From positions 676,207-740,206 of the forward strand of contig NZ_LT976853.1 of the NCBI RefSeq assembly GCF_900249755.1: a stretch of 64,000 bases of DNA, given 5' to 3'. The DNA is from Cupriavidus taiwanensis. GTDB taxonomy: Bacteria; Pseudomonadota; Gammaproteobacteria; Burkholderiales; Burkholderiaceae. Numbering within the stretch: the first letter of the stretch is position 1; each line of letters opens with the position of its first letter. The notes beneath the pieces are model-generated. The model searched no databases. It was not told where the DNA came from and saw only the letters and a list, made by a program, of their open reading frames with translations. Shown here piece by piece: positions 1-9,315 of this stretch. Position numbers and translations under genes: made by a program.

Positions 1-471
1 GATCACGAGGTCGGGAAAGCTCATCCACGCATCGACCATGCGCTGCACGACCAGGTCGAACTTGCCGCCCAGGTAGCCGGTCAGGATACCCAGCACCAGC
101 GAGATCGCCGTGGCCAGCGTCGCCGCCGACAGCCCGATCACCACCGACAGCCTGGCACCGTACAGGCAGCGCGAGAACATGTCGCGGCCGAGGTTGTCGG
201 TGCCGAACGGATGCGCCCACGAGGGCGGCTGCAGCCGTGCCATCATGTTGATCTCGTTCATGCCATAGGGCGCAAGCAGGTCGGCGAACACGCCGCAGAA
301 CAGGAACACCGCGCAGATCACCGCGCCGGCGGCGCCCAGCGGCTTGTCGCGGAACAGTCGCCGCAGCAGCGCAAAGCGAGGCTGGCGTTGCCGGTCGGAG
401 CGGGGCAGGGCGCCAGGCAGCGTGGCGGGCAAGGTGGCGGCGGCTTGCGGATCGACGGTCTGGGGTGCCAT
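1..471 (-). CDS. ABC transporter permease, DppC/OppC type (partial, cut by window edge)
   Basis: Inner-membrane permease half of a dipeptide/oligopeptide-type (or nickel-type) ABC importer. The 157 visible residues start at ATG 471 (MAPQTVD) and run off the left edge without a stop. After a polar N-terminus comes a first membrane segment (about residues 48-65) as in the OppC N-terminal domain. The family motif HPFGTDNLGRDMFSR follows, then the start of the core permease domain with two hydrophobic segments. The ATG overlaps the stop of the upstream permease (TGATG), so the two are translationally coupled. The ATPases and binding protein would lie off the left edge, so the substrate cannot be inferred. 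Confidence 0.9.
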   Translation of the reverse strand, partial: MAPQTVDPQAAATLPATLPGALPRSDRQRQPRFALLRRLFRDKPLGAAGAVICAVFLFCGVFADLLAPYGMNEINMMARLQPPSWAHPFGTDNLGRDMFSRCLYGARLSVVIGLSAATLATAISLVLGILTGYLGGKFDLVVQRMVDAWMSFPDLVI

Positions 472-1427
472 CAGCGGTGCCTCACTTTGGGGTCGAACAG
501 GCCATAGCTCAGGTCGACGAGCAGATTGATCAGCATCACCGCGACGCCGACCACGAGGAAGACGCCGGTGATCAGCGGATAGTCGCGCTGGTGCACGGCA
601 TCGAGCAGCAGCAGGCCCATGCCCGGCACCACGAAGATCTGCTCGATCACCACGGCGCCGCCGATCAGCAGCGGTGCCTGCAGGCCGATCAGCGTCACCA
701 CCGGGATCAGCGCATTGCGCAGCGCATGCCGCAGGATCACCAGCGGCTCGTTCAGGCCCTTGGCCCAGGCGGTGCGGATATAGTCCTGGCGCAGCACTTC
801 CAGCATCATGGTCCGCGTCATGCGCATGGTGATCGCCGACAGCGCCATGCCGAGCACGATGGCCGGCACCAGCATCTGCCGGACATGCTGCACGGGATTT
901 TCCAGGAAGGGGACGTAGCGCACTTCCGGCGACCAGCCCCACCAGACCGAAGGGAATACCATCACCATGGTGCCGAGCCAGAAGCTGGGCACCGCCAGCA
1001 TCAGGATCGAGAAGGAGCGCGCGACATAGTCCGCCGCGGTGTCCTGCCGGATCGCCGACAGCACGCCGATCGGCAGCGCCACCGTCAGCGCCACGGCCAG
1101 GGCCAGCACGCCCAGCGAGAAGGTCGCGGGGATGCGCGCCATCACCATCTTCAGCACGGGTTCGCCTTGCCACAGCGACTGGCCCAGGTCGCCGTGCAGC
1201 ACGATGTTGCCGGCCCAGTGCAGGTACTGTTCCCACATCGGGCGGTCGAGACCGAGCGCACGCACCAGGTCTTCACGGGTGCGCGTATCGGCGCTGATGT
1301 CGTTCTGGCTCAGCATCAGGTCGACCACGTCGCCCGGCACCAGCCGCACGATGGCGAACACGATGATGCTGGCGAAGACCAGCGTTGGCAGCAGCGCCAG
1401 CAGGCGGCGCAGGACATAGGCACTCAT
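471..1427 (-). CDS. ABC transporter permease, DppB/OppB type
   Basis: 318-residue inner-membrane permease, partner of the DppC-type gene it overlaps by one base. The start MSAYVLRRLLALLPTL has the classic DppB N-terminus: a short basic stretch, then a first membrane helix. It is followed by the periplasmic region with VRLVPGD and LGLDRPMWEQYLHW, and by four to five further helices. The permease (EAA-like) loop lies near TAWAKGLNEPLVILRHALRNAL. The reading frame stays open 53 codons further upstream, but that extension is Arg/Ala-rich and unlike the family, so ATG 1427 is preferred. No substrate-binding gene lies upstream; a 228-bp gap separates it from acyl-CoA dehydrogenase genes on the same strand. 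Confidence 0.93.
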   Translation of the reverse strand: MSAYVLRRLLALLPTLVFASIIVFAIVRLVPGDVVDLMLSQNDISADTRTREDLVRALGLDRPMWEQYLHWAGNIVLHGDLGQSLWQGEPVLKMVMARIPATFSLGVLALAVALTVALPIGVLSAIRQDTAADYVARSFSILMLAVPSFWLGTMVMVFPSVWWGWSPEVRYVPFLENPVQHVRQMLVPAIVLGMALSAITMRMTRTMMLEVLRQDYIRTAWAKGLNEPLVILRHALRNALIPVVTLIGLQAPLLIGGAVVIEQIFVVPGMGLLLLDAVHQRDYPLITGVFLVVGVAVMLINLLVDLSYGLFDPKVRHR

Positions 1428-1655
1428 GGCCGGCCTCCGTGCGCATGCCGGCCACGTGGCCTGCCGGCAGCCGCTGCGGTCGCTGTCGAAAATGCGGGGA
1501 ATGCGGGTACCCAGGGACTTGCCGACATGCTGCCTCCTTGCTGGCGGTCGGTCCGGTGCGCGCGCGTGGCGCCGCAACCGGGGCATCCGTTGCCGCCTCG
1601 GTGTTGCGTGATGTCTTGCAGGCCCCTGCGGACGGGGGCCGCCTGTCTCAGTCGC

Positions 1656-2795
1656 TCAGTAGCCGCGCAGCGTGGCCCAGCGGTCGAGCTGCCAGTTCGA
1701 GTCGCCCAGCCATTCCTGCGCGGTGCGGGCGCGCTTCATGAAGAAGCCGATATCGAATTCGTCGGTCATGCCGATGCCGCCGTGCATCTGCACGCCCTCC
1801 TGCACCGCCAGCGTGGCGGTATCGCCGGCCTTGGCCTTGGCCATGCAGACCAGGGGCTCGGGGCCGTCGGCATCGCCTTCTTCGAGCCGCTGCTGGCAAC
1901 GCAGCACGGCGGCGCGCGCCAGTTCGATCTCGGCAAAAAGATGTGCGGCGCGGTGCTGCAGGGCCTGGAATTCGCCGATGGCCTTGCCGAACTGCCTGCG
2001 CTCCTTCAGGTAGGCCAGCGTACGCGCGAAGCTGGCATCGGCAATGCCGAGCAGCTCGGACGACAGCACCGCGCGGGCGATGTCGAGCACGCGCTCCAGC
2101 ATATGCGCACCGGAGCCCTGGCGGCCCAGCAGCGCATCGGCCGGCACCCTGGCGCCGTCGAAAGTGATGCGCGCGGCATTGGTGGCATCGGCCAGCACGC
2201 AGCGCTCTACCTGTACGCCGGCATGGCCGCGCGGGACCAGGAACAACGAGACGCCGTCGCTCGCGCCGGCAGCGCCGGTGCGCGCGGCGACCACCAGCGT
2301 GTCGGCCACATGGCCATCGACCACGAAGACCTTGGTGCCGTCGAGCACATAGCCCCCGGCATCGCGCCGCGCCTGCGTGGCAATGCGCTCGGGCCGGTGC
2401 CTGGCGGTTTCGTCCAGCGCCAGCGCCACCAGGTGCCGGCCCGCGGCGATTTCCGGCAGCAACGCGCCACGCTGGCCGTCGCTGCCGTACCGGCCGATCA
2501 GCGCAGCGCCCAGCACGGCGGTGGACAGGAAGGGCAGCGGCGCCAGCGTGGTGCCGATCGCTTCGGCGATCACGCCGGCCTCGACCGCGCCGAGGCCGCT
2601 GCCGCCGTACGCCTCGTCGATCATCACCCCGGCGAAGCCAAGCGCGGCGCAGCCCTGCCACAGCTCGCGCGAGAAGCCAACGGGGTCGCGGTTGTCGCGC
2701 AGCGTGCGCAGCGCGGAGATCGGGGCGTTCTCTTGCAGGAACGTCATGGCGCTGTCGCGCAACATCTCCTGCGTGTCGGTCAGTACGATGGGCAT
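1656..2795 (-). CDS. Acyl-CoA dehydrogenase family protein (probable non-catalytic subunit)
   Basis: 379-residue FAD-dependent acyl-CoA dehydrogenase fold: helical N-terminal domain (to about residue 115), middle beta domain (LDGTKVFVVDG region), C-terminal helical domain (YLKERRQFGKAIGEFQALQHR, then QMHGGIGMTDE near residue 340). The C-terminus lacks the E-G-T/EGGT motif that carries the catalytic glutamate in MCAD-like enzymes. The adjacent upstream gene has it. Known heteromeric enzymes of steroid-type side-chain and ring degradation are built from such a competent plus incompetent pair, so this is probably the second subunit; that is inference. ATG 2795 is 57 bp after the partner's stop. 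Confidence 0.9.
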   Translation of the reverse strand: MPIVLTDTQEMLRDSAMTFLQENAPISALRTLRDNRDPVGFSRELWQGCAALGFAGVMIDEAYGGSGLGAVEAGVIAEAIGTTLAPLPFLSTAVLGAALIGRYGSDGQRGALLPEIAAGRHLVALALDETARHRPERIATQARRDAGGYVLDGTKVFVVDGHVADTLVVAARTGAAGASDGVSLFLVPRGHAGVQVERCVLADATNAARITFDGARVPADALLGRQGSGAHMLERVLDIARAVLSSELLGIADASFARTLAYLKERRQFGKAIGEFQALQHRAAHLFAEIELARAAVLRCQQRLEEGDADGPEPLVCMAKAKAGDTATLAVQEGVQMHGGIGMTDEFDIGFFMKRARTAQEWLGDSNWQLDRWATLRGY

Positions 2796-2832
2796 GGCGG
2801 CGTGCGGCAGGTGTGGGGTGGTGGAGGGTTGC

Positions 2833-2856
2833 GCGGCAATTCAGGCGGCAATTCAG
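2833..2856. repeat. 12-bp direct repeat at the acyl-CoA dehydrogenase junction
   Basis: Two perfect adjacent copies of GCGGCAATTCAG. The distal copy contains the stop codon (TCA on the plus strand) of the 394-residue acyl-CoA dehydrogenase. The repeat may be a small slippage duplication of the gene end; no function is suggested. Confidence 0.6.
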
Positions 2857-4037
2857 GCGCCGGGCAGGCCGAGCAGGCGCTTGGCGACGATATTGAGCTG
2901 GACCTCGCTGGTGCCGCCCTCGATCGAATTCGCCTTGGTGCGCAGCCATGCCCGCGCCAGCGCACCGTCCTGGCTGCGCGCGCCTTCCCACTCCAGCGCA
3001 TCGGTGCCGCCGGCCGACATCAGCAGCTCATAGCGCCGCTTGTTCAGTTCCGCGCCGTAGTACTTCAGCACGGAAGAGAACGCGGCCATGCCTTCGCCTT
3101 GCCGCGCCAGGTCGCGGGCGCGCTCGCCGGCCGCGGCGAAGGCGGCCTCGTCGACCTCGAAGCGCGCGATCTGCGCGCGCAGCATCGGGTCGTCGAGCCG
3201 ATGGCGCTCGTCCACGCCGATGACCTTCGCGGCATGGCGCCCCAGCGGCTGGCGGAAACCGCGGCTGCCGATCGCGCTGATCATCTCGCGCTCGTGCGTC
3301 AGCAGGTACTTGGCGATGTTCCAACCGCCGTTGAGCTCGCCGACCAGCTGGTCGCGCGGCACCTTCACGTCGTCGAAGAAGGTCTCGCAGAACGGTGACT
3401 TGCCGGAGATCAGCACGATCGGGCGGGTGGAGACGCCCGGCGACGCCATGTCGAACAGCAGGAAGCTGATGCCGGTGTGCTTCTGCGCCGCGAAATCGGT
3501 GCGCACCAGGCAGAAGATCCAGTCGGCCTGGTCGGCATACGAGGTCCAGATCTTCTGGCCGTTGACGACAAAATGATCGCCGCGGTCTTCGGCGCGTGTC
3601 TGCAGCGCGGCCAGGTCGGAGCCGGCGTTGGGTTCGGAATATCCCTGGCACCAGCGGATCTCGCCGCGGGCGATCTTCGGAAGATGCTCCTGCTTCTGCG
3701 CCTCGGTGCCATATTTCAGCAGCGCAGGCCCAAGCATGGAGATGCCGAAGCTCTGCAGCGGCACGCGGCAGTTCAGCCGCTGCATCTCGGCGCGCAGCAC
3801 CCGTGCCTCGGCCGCGCTCAGTCCGGCGCCGCCATACTCGCGCGGCCATTCCGGCACGGTCCAGCCCTGTGCGGCCATCCGTTGCAGCCAAAGCCGCTGC
3901 GCTTCAGACCGGTAGCGGAACTTGCGGCCGCCCCAGCAGATGTCTTCCTCGTCCTGCGTCGGCAGGCGCATCTCGGGTGGGCAATTGGCCTCCAGCCAGG
4001 CACGTGCCTGCTGCCGGAACGTTTCCAGTGCGTCCAA
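2853..4037 (-). CDS. Acyl-CoA dehydrogenase family protein (probable catalytic subunit)
   Basis: 394-residue acyl-CoA dehydrogenase that should catalyse FAD-dependent alpha,beta-desaturation of an acyl-CoA, passing electrons to ETF. The middle domain shows WCQGYSEPNAGSDLAALQTRA (flavin/substrate contacts) and GQKIWTSYADQADW; the C-terminus has SIEGGTSEVQLNIVAKR with the glutamate in the MCAD-like catalytic position. The start is TTG 4037, chosen because AAGGAG lies seven bases upstream (on the minus strand) and the N-terminus then fits the family. Transcribed with the second dehydrogenase gene downstream and divergent from the MFS/hydratase-dehydrogenase genes. The chain length and identity of the acid are unknown. 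Confidence 0.92.
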   Translation of the reverse strand: MDALETFRQQARAWLEANCPPEMRLPTQDEEDICWGGRKFRYRSEAQRLWLQRMAAQGWTVPEWPREYGGAGLSAAEARVLRAEMQRLNCRVPLQSFGISMLGPALLKYGTEAQKQEHLPKIARGEIRWCQGYSEPNAGSDLAALQTRAEDRGDHFVVNGQKIWTSYADQADWIFCLVRTDFAAQKHTGISFLLFDMASPGVSTRPIVLISGKSPFCETFFDDVKVPRDQLVGELNGGWNIAKYLLTHEREMISAIGSRGFRQPLGRHAAKVIGVDERHRLDDPMLRAQIARFEVDEAAFAAAGERARDLARQGEGMAAFSSVLKYYGAELNKRRYELLMSAGGTDALEWEGARSQDGALARAWLRTKANSIEGGTSEVQLNIVAKRLLGLPGA

Positions 4038-4569
4038 GCTCGTCTCCTTGTTGTGCGCCTGTGGGCCCCCGTCCTGCGCTGGTGCCCGGCGGCGGGCAGG
4101 ATCAGGGGCACTGCAACAGCAGTCTTACTTTTCGAAAAAGGTCGACGGCCACGCAGCGGCAGGAACTTTTATACAAGCGACATCTGGCATCGTCAATACT
4201 CCAGAACCTAAGGCGGACAGCAGCGAGCTGTCATCCGGAGCCGGACGGAAACGCCGGGATTGAATGTCTGCAGCCGCCGCCAAGGCTTGGCCGGACTAGT
4301 GCGGTGCAGCAAAAAAGCCTGCAAGTATGCGGAATTTTCATGGCTTGTATGGTTGAAACGGTAGGGCCTGCACCGCATTGCCGCAGTCCCGGCCGGGATT
4401 GCCCGATGGCCGCCGCTGCTGGCCTGCCGTTTCGATTGCCGGGTTTCGAAACCATGCCACTTCGCCGCTCTCAAAAAAAGAACGCCTGTGCTAGCATTCT
4501 TCGAATCCATACCGAAAACACGAAAAAGTATCCGGCGTCGCACTGGGACCGGATCCATAGGGGGACGAC
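4038..4569. promoter_or_regulatory. Divergent promoter region with three TTCGAA-centred palindromes
   Basis: 532-bp intergenic region between divergent acyl-CoA dehydrogenase and MFS genes, locally AT-richer than its surroundings. Three TTCGAA-centred sites are visible: TTTTCGAAAA (4129-4138), the perfect 12-bp palindrome GGTTTCGAAACC (4442-4453), and TTCGAA within ATTCTTCGAAT (4497-4507). TTCGAA is uncommon in DNA this GC-rich, so clustering in a shared promoter region suggests an operator set. No regulator gene is adjacent, and no convincing -35/-10 pair was identified. Confidence 0.45.
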
Positions 4570-5934
4570 GTGACGACGCAGGCCGGCATGAGCGGGGCGC
4601 TGCTGGGCGAAGCCGCGGAGGTGGAGCAGCAACGGGCCGAACAGCATTTCCGCGACCATGTCGACCGCCACCTGGCGCGCAATGCGAAGGCATTCCTGCT
4701 CCACGGCATGCTGGGCATGACCGGCTTCCGGCTGGTGACCGCGCCCACCTTCGTGCCGGCCTACCTGTACCTGTTGTCCGGCTCGAAACTCACAGTCGGG
4801 CTCGTGCTCGCCGCGCAATATGCCGGCATGGCCGCCTCGTCGATCTGGGGTGCGACGCTGGTCGAGCATCGCCAGCGTGTGATGCCGCTGATCTACGTGG
4901 TCGGCTGGCTGGTGCGCGGCCAGATCCTGGGGCTGGCGCTGTCGGCGCTGTGGCTGAGCGGGCGCGGCGCGCTGGTGGCCGCGGCATTGTTCCTGCTGCT
5001 GTTCGGGCTGCTCAATGGCGTGCAGAACGTCAGCTTCAACTATCTGACTTCCAAGATCATCCCGCTGGCTCGGCGCGGGCGGCTGACGGCGCTGCGCAAT
5101 TTCTTCGGCGGCCTCACCGCGGCGGCGGTGGCCTGGATGGGCGGGCGCTACCTGGTCGGCAACGACGTGTTCGGCAACGGCTATGCCGCCACTTTCCTGG
5201 CTGCCTTCGTGCTGACCAGCCTTGGGATCTCGGCGCTGGCGGGCATGCGCGAACCGGCGCTGCACGACGTGCGCATGCGCGCCGGCTTCGGCCGGCGCGT
5301 GCGCGAACTGCCGGCGCTGCTGGCGGCCGACCGGGATTTCGTGCGCTTCTTCGTGGCGCGGGCACTGGTGGCGCTGGGGATGATGGCGATGCCGTTCTAT
5401 GCGATCTACGCCGGCCGGCTGCTGGGACTGGATGGCGCCACGCTCGGGTACCTGAGCCTGGCCTACCTGCTGGCGCAGACGGGCAGCAACCTCGCCTGGG
5501 GCCGCGTCGCGGACAGGCATGGCTACCGGGTGGTGTTCCTGGCCAGCATCGCCACGTGGATCGCCGCCACGGCATGGCTGCTGGCGTGCGCCACGCTGCC
5601 GGGCTTCCTGCTGGCGTTCTGCGGCCTGGGCGCGGGCTTCGGCGGCTTCTTTATCTCGGCGGACAACCTGGTGATGGAATTCGGCGCACGCAAGGACCGG
5701 CCGATGCTGCTCGCGGTATCCGACACGGCCACGTTCGGCATGATGGCCGTCGGGCCGGTGATCGGCGGGCTGCTGGCGCAGTCGGTGCACTTCCCGCTGG
5801 TCTTCGTCGCTGCCATCGCGGTCAAGCTGGCCGCCTTCGTGCTGGCACTTCGCATTGCCGATCCGCGCTCGCGCCGGACCGGATCCGAGCGCGCTGTCGC
5901 ACACGCCGATGATGTCGCGGGCCTGCAGGACTGA
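4570..5934 (+). CDS. MFS transporter
   Basis: 454-residue major facilitator superfamily transporter with about 12 membrane segments in two halves. A cytoplasmic basic stretch (IIPLARRGRLTALRNF) lies in the first half, and the motif-A-like loop WGRVADRHGYRVVFL is seen at the start of the second half. The N-terminal 45 residues are charged and probably cytoplasmic. The first in-frame start is GTG 4570; ATG 4588 is an alternative and neither has a strong ribosome-binding site. The gene lies 60 bp upstream of the hydratase/dehydrogenase gene on the same strand, so it may import or export the acid degraded by that module (inference). Confidence 0.88.
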   Translation: MTTQAGMSGALLGEAAEVEQQRAEQHFRDHVDRHLARNAKAFLLHGMLGMTGFRLVTAPTFVPAYLYLLSGSKLTVGLVLAAQYAGMAASSIWGATLVEHRQRVMPLIYVVGWLVRGQILGLALSALWLSGRGALVAAALFLLLFGLLNGVQNVSFNYLTSKIIPLARRGRLTALRNFFGGLTAAAVAWMGGRYLVGNDVFGNGYAATFLAAFVLTSLGISALAGMREPALHDVRMRAGFGRRVRELPALLAADRDFVRFFVARALVALGMMAMPFYAIYAGRLLGLDGATLGYLSLAYLLAQTGSNLAWGRVADRHGYRVVFLASIATWIAATAWLLACATLPGFLLAFCGLGAGFGGFFISADNLVMEFGARKDRPMLLAVSDTATFGMMAVGPVIGGLLAQSVHFPLVFVAAIAVKLAAFVLALRIADPRSRRTGSERAVAHADDVAGLQD

Positions 5935-5994
5935 GGCATCCATGGCCGGGCGATCCCGCTATTTCGTTTCTCCCCGAACGTAAAAGGAGCTTGC

Positions 5995-8076
5995 ATGACC
6001 GCCATCAACGCAGTCACCAGCCTGGCCGTGGACGGCAATATCGCCGTGCTGACCGTCGACTCGCCCCCCGTCAACGCGCTGTCCGCCGCCGTGCGCGCTG
6101 GCATCCTGCAGGGGGTCGAGCGATGCATCGCCGATCCGGCGGTGCAGGGCATCGTTCTGGCCTGTGCCGGCAAGACCTTCATTGCCGGTGCCGATATCAC
6201 CGAGTTCGGCAAGCCGTTCGTGCCGCCCGGGCTGCCCGAGGTGCAGGCGGCCATCGAAAACAGCGCCAAGCCGGTGGTCGCCGCCATCCATGGCACCGCG
6301 CTCGGCGGCGGACTGGAGGTGGCGCTGGTGTGCCATTACCGCATTGCCGCGCGCAGTGCGAAATGCGGCCTGCCCGAAGTGCACCTCGGGCTGTTGCCGG
6401 GCGCCGGCGGCACGCAGCGGTTGCCCCGGCTGGTCGGCGTGGAAAGGGCGCTGGAGATGGTCGCCTATGGCACGCATGTGCCGGCGCCCGAAGCGGCCGA
6501 GACAGGCCTGCTCGATGCGCTCGCCGACGATGCCACGCTGCGCGCGGATGCCATCGCCTTTGCGCGCCTGATCGTTGAAGAGAAGCGGCCGCTGCGCAAG
6601 GTGCGCGACCTTGACGACAAGATCGCACCGGCGCGCGGCAATGGCGAACTGTTCGCCGCCTTCCGCAAGGCCAACGCGCGCCGTTTCCGCGGCTTCGAGG
6701 CGCCCGAGGCCAATATCCGATGCATCGAGGCCGCGGTCGGACTGCCCTTTGACGAAGGCCTGCGCCGCGAGCGCGAACTGTTCCAGGGACTGATGGCAGG
6801 ATCCCAGTCGGCGGCGCAGCGCTACGTCTTCCTCGCCTCGCGCCAGGTGTGGAACGTGCCCGACATCGGCGCCGATGTGCCGTCGATCCCTGTGGCCAGG
6901 GTCGGCATCGTTGGCGCAGGCACCATGGGCGGCGGCATCGCGATGAATTTCCTCAACGCCGGCATGCCCGTCACCATCGTCGAAACCTCGCAGCAGGCGC
7001 TCGAGCGCGGACTGCGCACCATCCGCGCGAACTACGACAACACCATGAAGAAGGGGCGCCTCAGCGCCGCCGATGTCGAGGCGCGCATGGCGTTGCTGAC
7101 GCCCACGCTGGACCTGCAACAGCTGGCCGACGCCGACCTCGTGATCGAAGCCGTGTTCGAGAACATGGAAGTCAAGCAGGCGCTGTTCGGCCAGCTCGAC
7201 CGCATCGTCAAACGTGGCGCCATCCTGGCCACCAATACCTCGGCGCTGGACGTCGACGAGATCGCCGCGGCCACGTCGCGCCCCGAGTCCGTGATCGGGC
7301 TGCATTTCTTCTCGCCAGCCAATGTGATGAAGCTGCTCGAAGTGGTGCGCGGCGACAAGACCGCAAAGTCCGTGGTCCGGACCTCGATGGAGCTGGCCCG
7401 CAAGATCGGCAAGGTCGCGGCACTGGTCGGCGTGTGCCCTGGCTTCGTCGGCAACCGGATGCTGGCGCAGCGGCAGCGCGAGGCGCAACGCCTGGCGCTG
7501 GAGGGGGCGCTGCCCTGGGACATCGACCGCGTGCTGTATGACTTCGGCTTCCCGATGGGCCCATTCGCGATGAGCGACCTGGCGGGACTGGACCTGGGCT
7601 GGGTGCGCGAGCGTTCGACCAGCTCGACGCTGCGCGAGATCCTTTGCGAAATGGACCGGCGCGGCCAGAAGACCGGCGCGGGCTATTACGACTACGACGC
7701 GCAGCGCAACGCGCGGCCGTCGCCGGTGGTGGAGCAGGTGATCCGCGACTTCGCCGCGCGCCAGGGGCGTACCCGCCGCGCGGTATCCGACCAGGAAATC
7801 CTGGAGCGCTGCATTCTCCCAATGATCAACGAAGGCGCAAAGATCCTGCAGGAAGGCAAGGCGTTGAGGGCGTCAGATGTCGATGTCATCTGGACCAACG
7901 GTTATGGCTGGCCGGTGTACCGGGGCGGCCCGATGTTCTATGCCGACACCACAGGGCTCGACAAGGTGGTGCGGACATTGCAGCAGTACGAGGAAACGCA
8001 CGGCGAGGAGTTCCGGCCCGCGCCGTTGCTGGCAGACCTGGCGGCGCGCGGCAAGCGGTTTGCCGATCTGAAGTAG
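5995..8076 (+). CDS. Bifunctional enoyl-CoA hydratase / 3-hydroxyacyl-CoA dehydrogenase
   Basis: 693-residue FadB/FadJ-like enzyme for steps two and three of beta-oxidation. The N-terminal crotonase domain (1-190) keeps both catalytic glutamates, E108 in GGGLEVAL and E128 in [17 protein letters not shown]. The NAD-binding Rossmann domain starts near 300 ([14 protein letters not shown]), and the dehydrogenase catalytic histidine is H437 in [15 protein letters not shown]. Two C-terminal dehydrogenase domains follow, with [17 protein letters not shown] in the first. The ATG is supported by AAGGAG eight bases upstream. No thiolase gene is adjacent, so the cycle must be completed by a product encoded elsewhere. 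Confidence 0.94.
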   Translation: MTAINAVTSLAVDGNIAVLTVDSPPVNALSAAVRAGILQGVERCIADPAVQGIVLACAGKTFIAGADITEFGKPFVPPGLPEVQAAIENSAKPVVAAIHGTALGGGLEVALVCHYRIAARSAKCGLPEVHLGLLPGAGGTQRLPRLVGVERALEMVAYGTHVPAPEAAETGLLDALADDATLRADAIAFARLIVEEKRPLRKVRDLDDKIAPARGNGELFAAFRKANARRFRGFEAPEANIRCIEAAVGLPFDEGLRRERELFQGLMAGSQSAAQRYVFLASRQVWNVPDIGADVPSIPVARVGIVGAGTMGGGIAMNFLNAGMPVTIVETSQQALERGLRTIRANYDNTMKKGRLSAADVEARMALLTPTLDLQQLADADLVIEAVFENMEVKQALFGQLDRIVKRGAILATNTSALDVDEIAAATSRPESVIGLHFFSPANVMKLLEVVRGDKTAKSVVRTSMELARKIGKVAALVGVCPGFVGNRMLAQRQREAQRLALEGALPWDIDRVLYDFGFPMGPFAMSDLAGLDLGWVRERSTSSTLREILCEMDRRGQKTGAGYYDYDAQRNARPSPVVEQVIRDFAARQGRTRRAVSDQEILERCILPMINEGAKILQEGKALRASDVDVIWTNGYGWPVYRGGPMFYADTTGLDKVVRTLQQYEETHGEEFRPAPLLADLAARGKRFADLK

Positions 8077-8142
8077 GCAGCGGGGCGCGACACGGCACTG
8101 CTGCGGCGCAGCGCTGGCACATGCAGGCACCCGCCCGCGCCC

Positions 8143-9315
8143 TCACGCCAGCGCCGCCAAGCCGGCCTCCCGCTCAAACTCGACGCAGTTCCTGCCGTTG
8201 TTCTTGGCCGCGTAGAGCACGTTGTCCGCGCGCATCAGCAGCGCTTCCAGGTGTTCGCCGGGCCGCAGCGTGGCCACGCCGAAGCTGGCGGTGACGTTGC
8301 GCATGCCCGGCAGCGCCTCCATGCTGGTCTGCTCCAGCGTCTGGCGCAGTCGCTCGGCGAGCTGCAGCGCCGCGTCGTGCGGGGTGTCGGGCAACAGCAC
8401 GACGAATTCCTCGCCGCCCAGGCGCGCGGCGATATCGCGGCGGCGAATGCCCGCGGCGATGATGCGGCCGACCTGCGTCAGCACCGCATCGCCCGCGCTG
8501 TGGCCGTAGTTGTCGTTGATGAACTTGAAGTAGTCCAGGTCGCACAGCAGTACGCTCAGCTTCTCGCCGGGGCGCGGCGGGATCTGGTGCGCCGCCAGCG
8601 CTTCGAGGCTGCGGCGCGTGTGCAGCTGGGTCAGCGGATCGGTATCGCGTTCATGGCGCAGGTCGTCGATCACGTCCTGCGCGGTCGCCGCCAGCAGCGC
8701 CAGCGCCAGCGTGAGCAGCAGCAAGGTCAGCGTGGCCTGCAGCCAGAGCCAGTAGGCGGTGCGCGGCAGCACGGCGGGGTCCTGCAGGCCGGGCGGCGCC
8801 GCCGTCAGCAGCGTGCGCGGCAGGAACTGGAGCGCGAACACCACGAACACCCAGAACAGCACGCGGTCCACGGTGCGGCCGGTGCGCAAGGGGGCCAGCG
8901 GCGCAAGCGCCGGCAGCAGGATCAGCGCGACGCCGACGTTCAGGATGTAGACGCGGGCGAGCAGGCTCGGCTGGACCAGGTCGAACCACGCCAGCATGCC
9001 GAACAAGGCGAGCGGCAGCGCCACCGCCGCACAGCGGTCGGGGCGCGCGCCGATGCGCGCCAGCATGGCGTGCAGCAGCAGCACGGCACTGCCCAGGTAG
9101 AGCGCGCCGATGATCGTGGCGGGGCCACCCGCGTCGCGCGGCGGCAGCAGGACTTGCATGCCGATCGCCGCGGCGTACAGCAGGTAGCAGGCGCTCGCCT
9201 GCAGCAGGTGGGACCGCGCGCGCTCGTGGTGCCATGCGAACAGGAAGCAGAGCGCAAGCAGCAAGGCAATGGCGGGATTGACCAGTGCCAGGAATCGACC
9301 GGCATCGTGCAACAC
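8143..9315 (-). CDS. Membrane-anchored diguanylate cyclase (GGDEF domain)
   Basis: About 390 residues: an N-terminal half with six to seven hydrophobic segments and no recognisable sensor family, then a GGDEF domain that makes c-di-GMP from two GTP. The active-site motif is GGEEF (about 300-304). The inhibitory I-site RRRD sits exactly five residues before it, so the enzyme should be active and product-inhibited. DLDYFKFINDNYGH is the metal/GTP-binding segment. I chose GTG 9315 because AGGGGA lies seven bases upstream; the frame is open to TTG 9378 (21 more residues). It is convergent with the hydratase/dehydrogenase gene. No EAL domain is present. Confidence 0.92.
   Translation of the reverse strand: MLHDAGRFLALVNPAIALLLALCFLFAWHHERARSHLLQASACYLLYAAAIGMQVLLPPRDAGGPATIIGALYLGSAVLLLHAMLARIGARPDRCAAVALPLALFGMLAWFDLVQPSLLARVYILNVGVALILLPALAPLAPLRTGRTVDRVLFWVFVVFALQFLPRTLLTAAPPGLQDPAVLPRTAYWLWLQATLTLLLLTLALALLAATAQDVIDDLRHERDTDPLTQLHTRRSLEALAAHQIPPRPGEKLSVLLCDLDYFKFINDNYGHSAGDAVLTQVGRIIAAGIRRRDIAARLGGEEFVVLLPDTPHDAALQLAERLRQTLEQTSMEALPGMRNVTASFGVATLRPGEHLEALLMRADNVLYAAKNNGRNCVEFEREAGLAALA

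Noticed and set aside
1428..1586. N-terminal extension of the DppB-type permease to 1586
   Set aside because: The extra 53 residues are Arg/Pro/Ala-rich and unlike the family; MSAYVLRRLL at 1427 matches the normal N-terminus.
465..3398. 977-codon open frame on the plus strand
   Set aside because: It runs antisense to three genes with clear domains (ABC permease, two acyl-CoA dehydrogenases), is His/Gln/Arg-rich and has no recognisable domain; long antisense open frames are common in GC-rich DNA.
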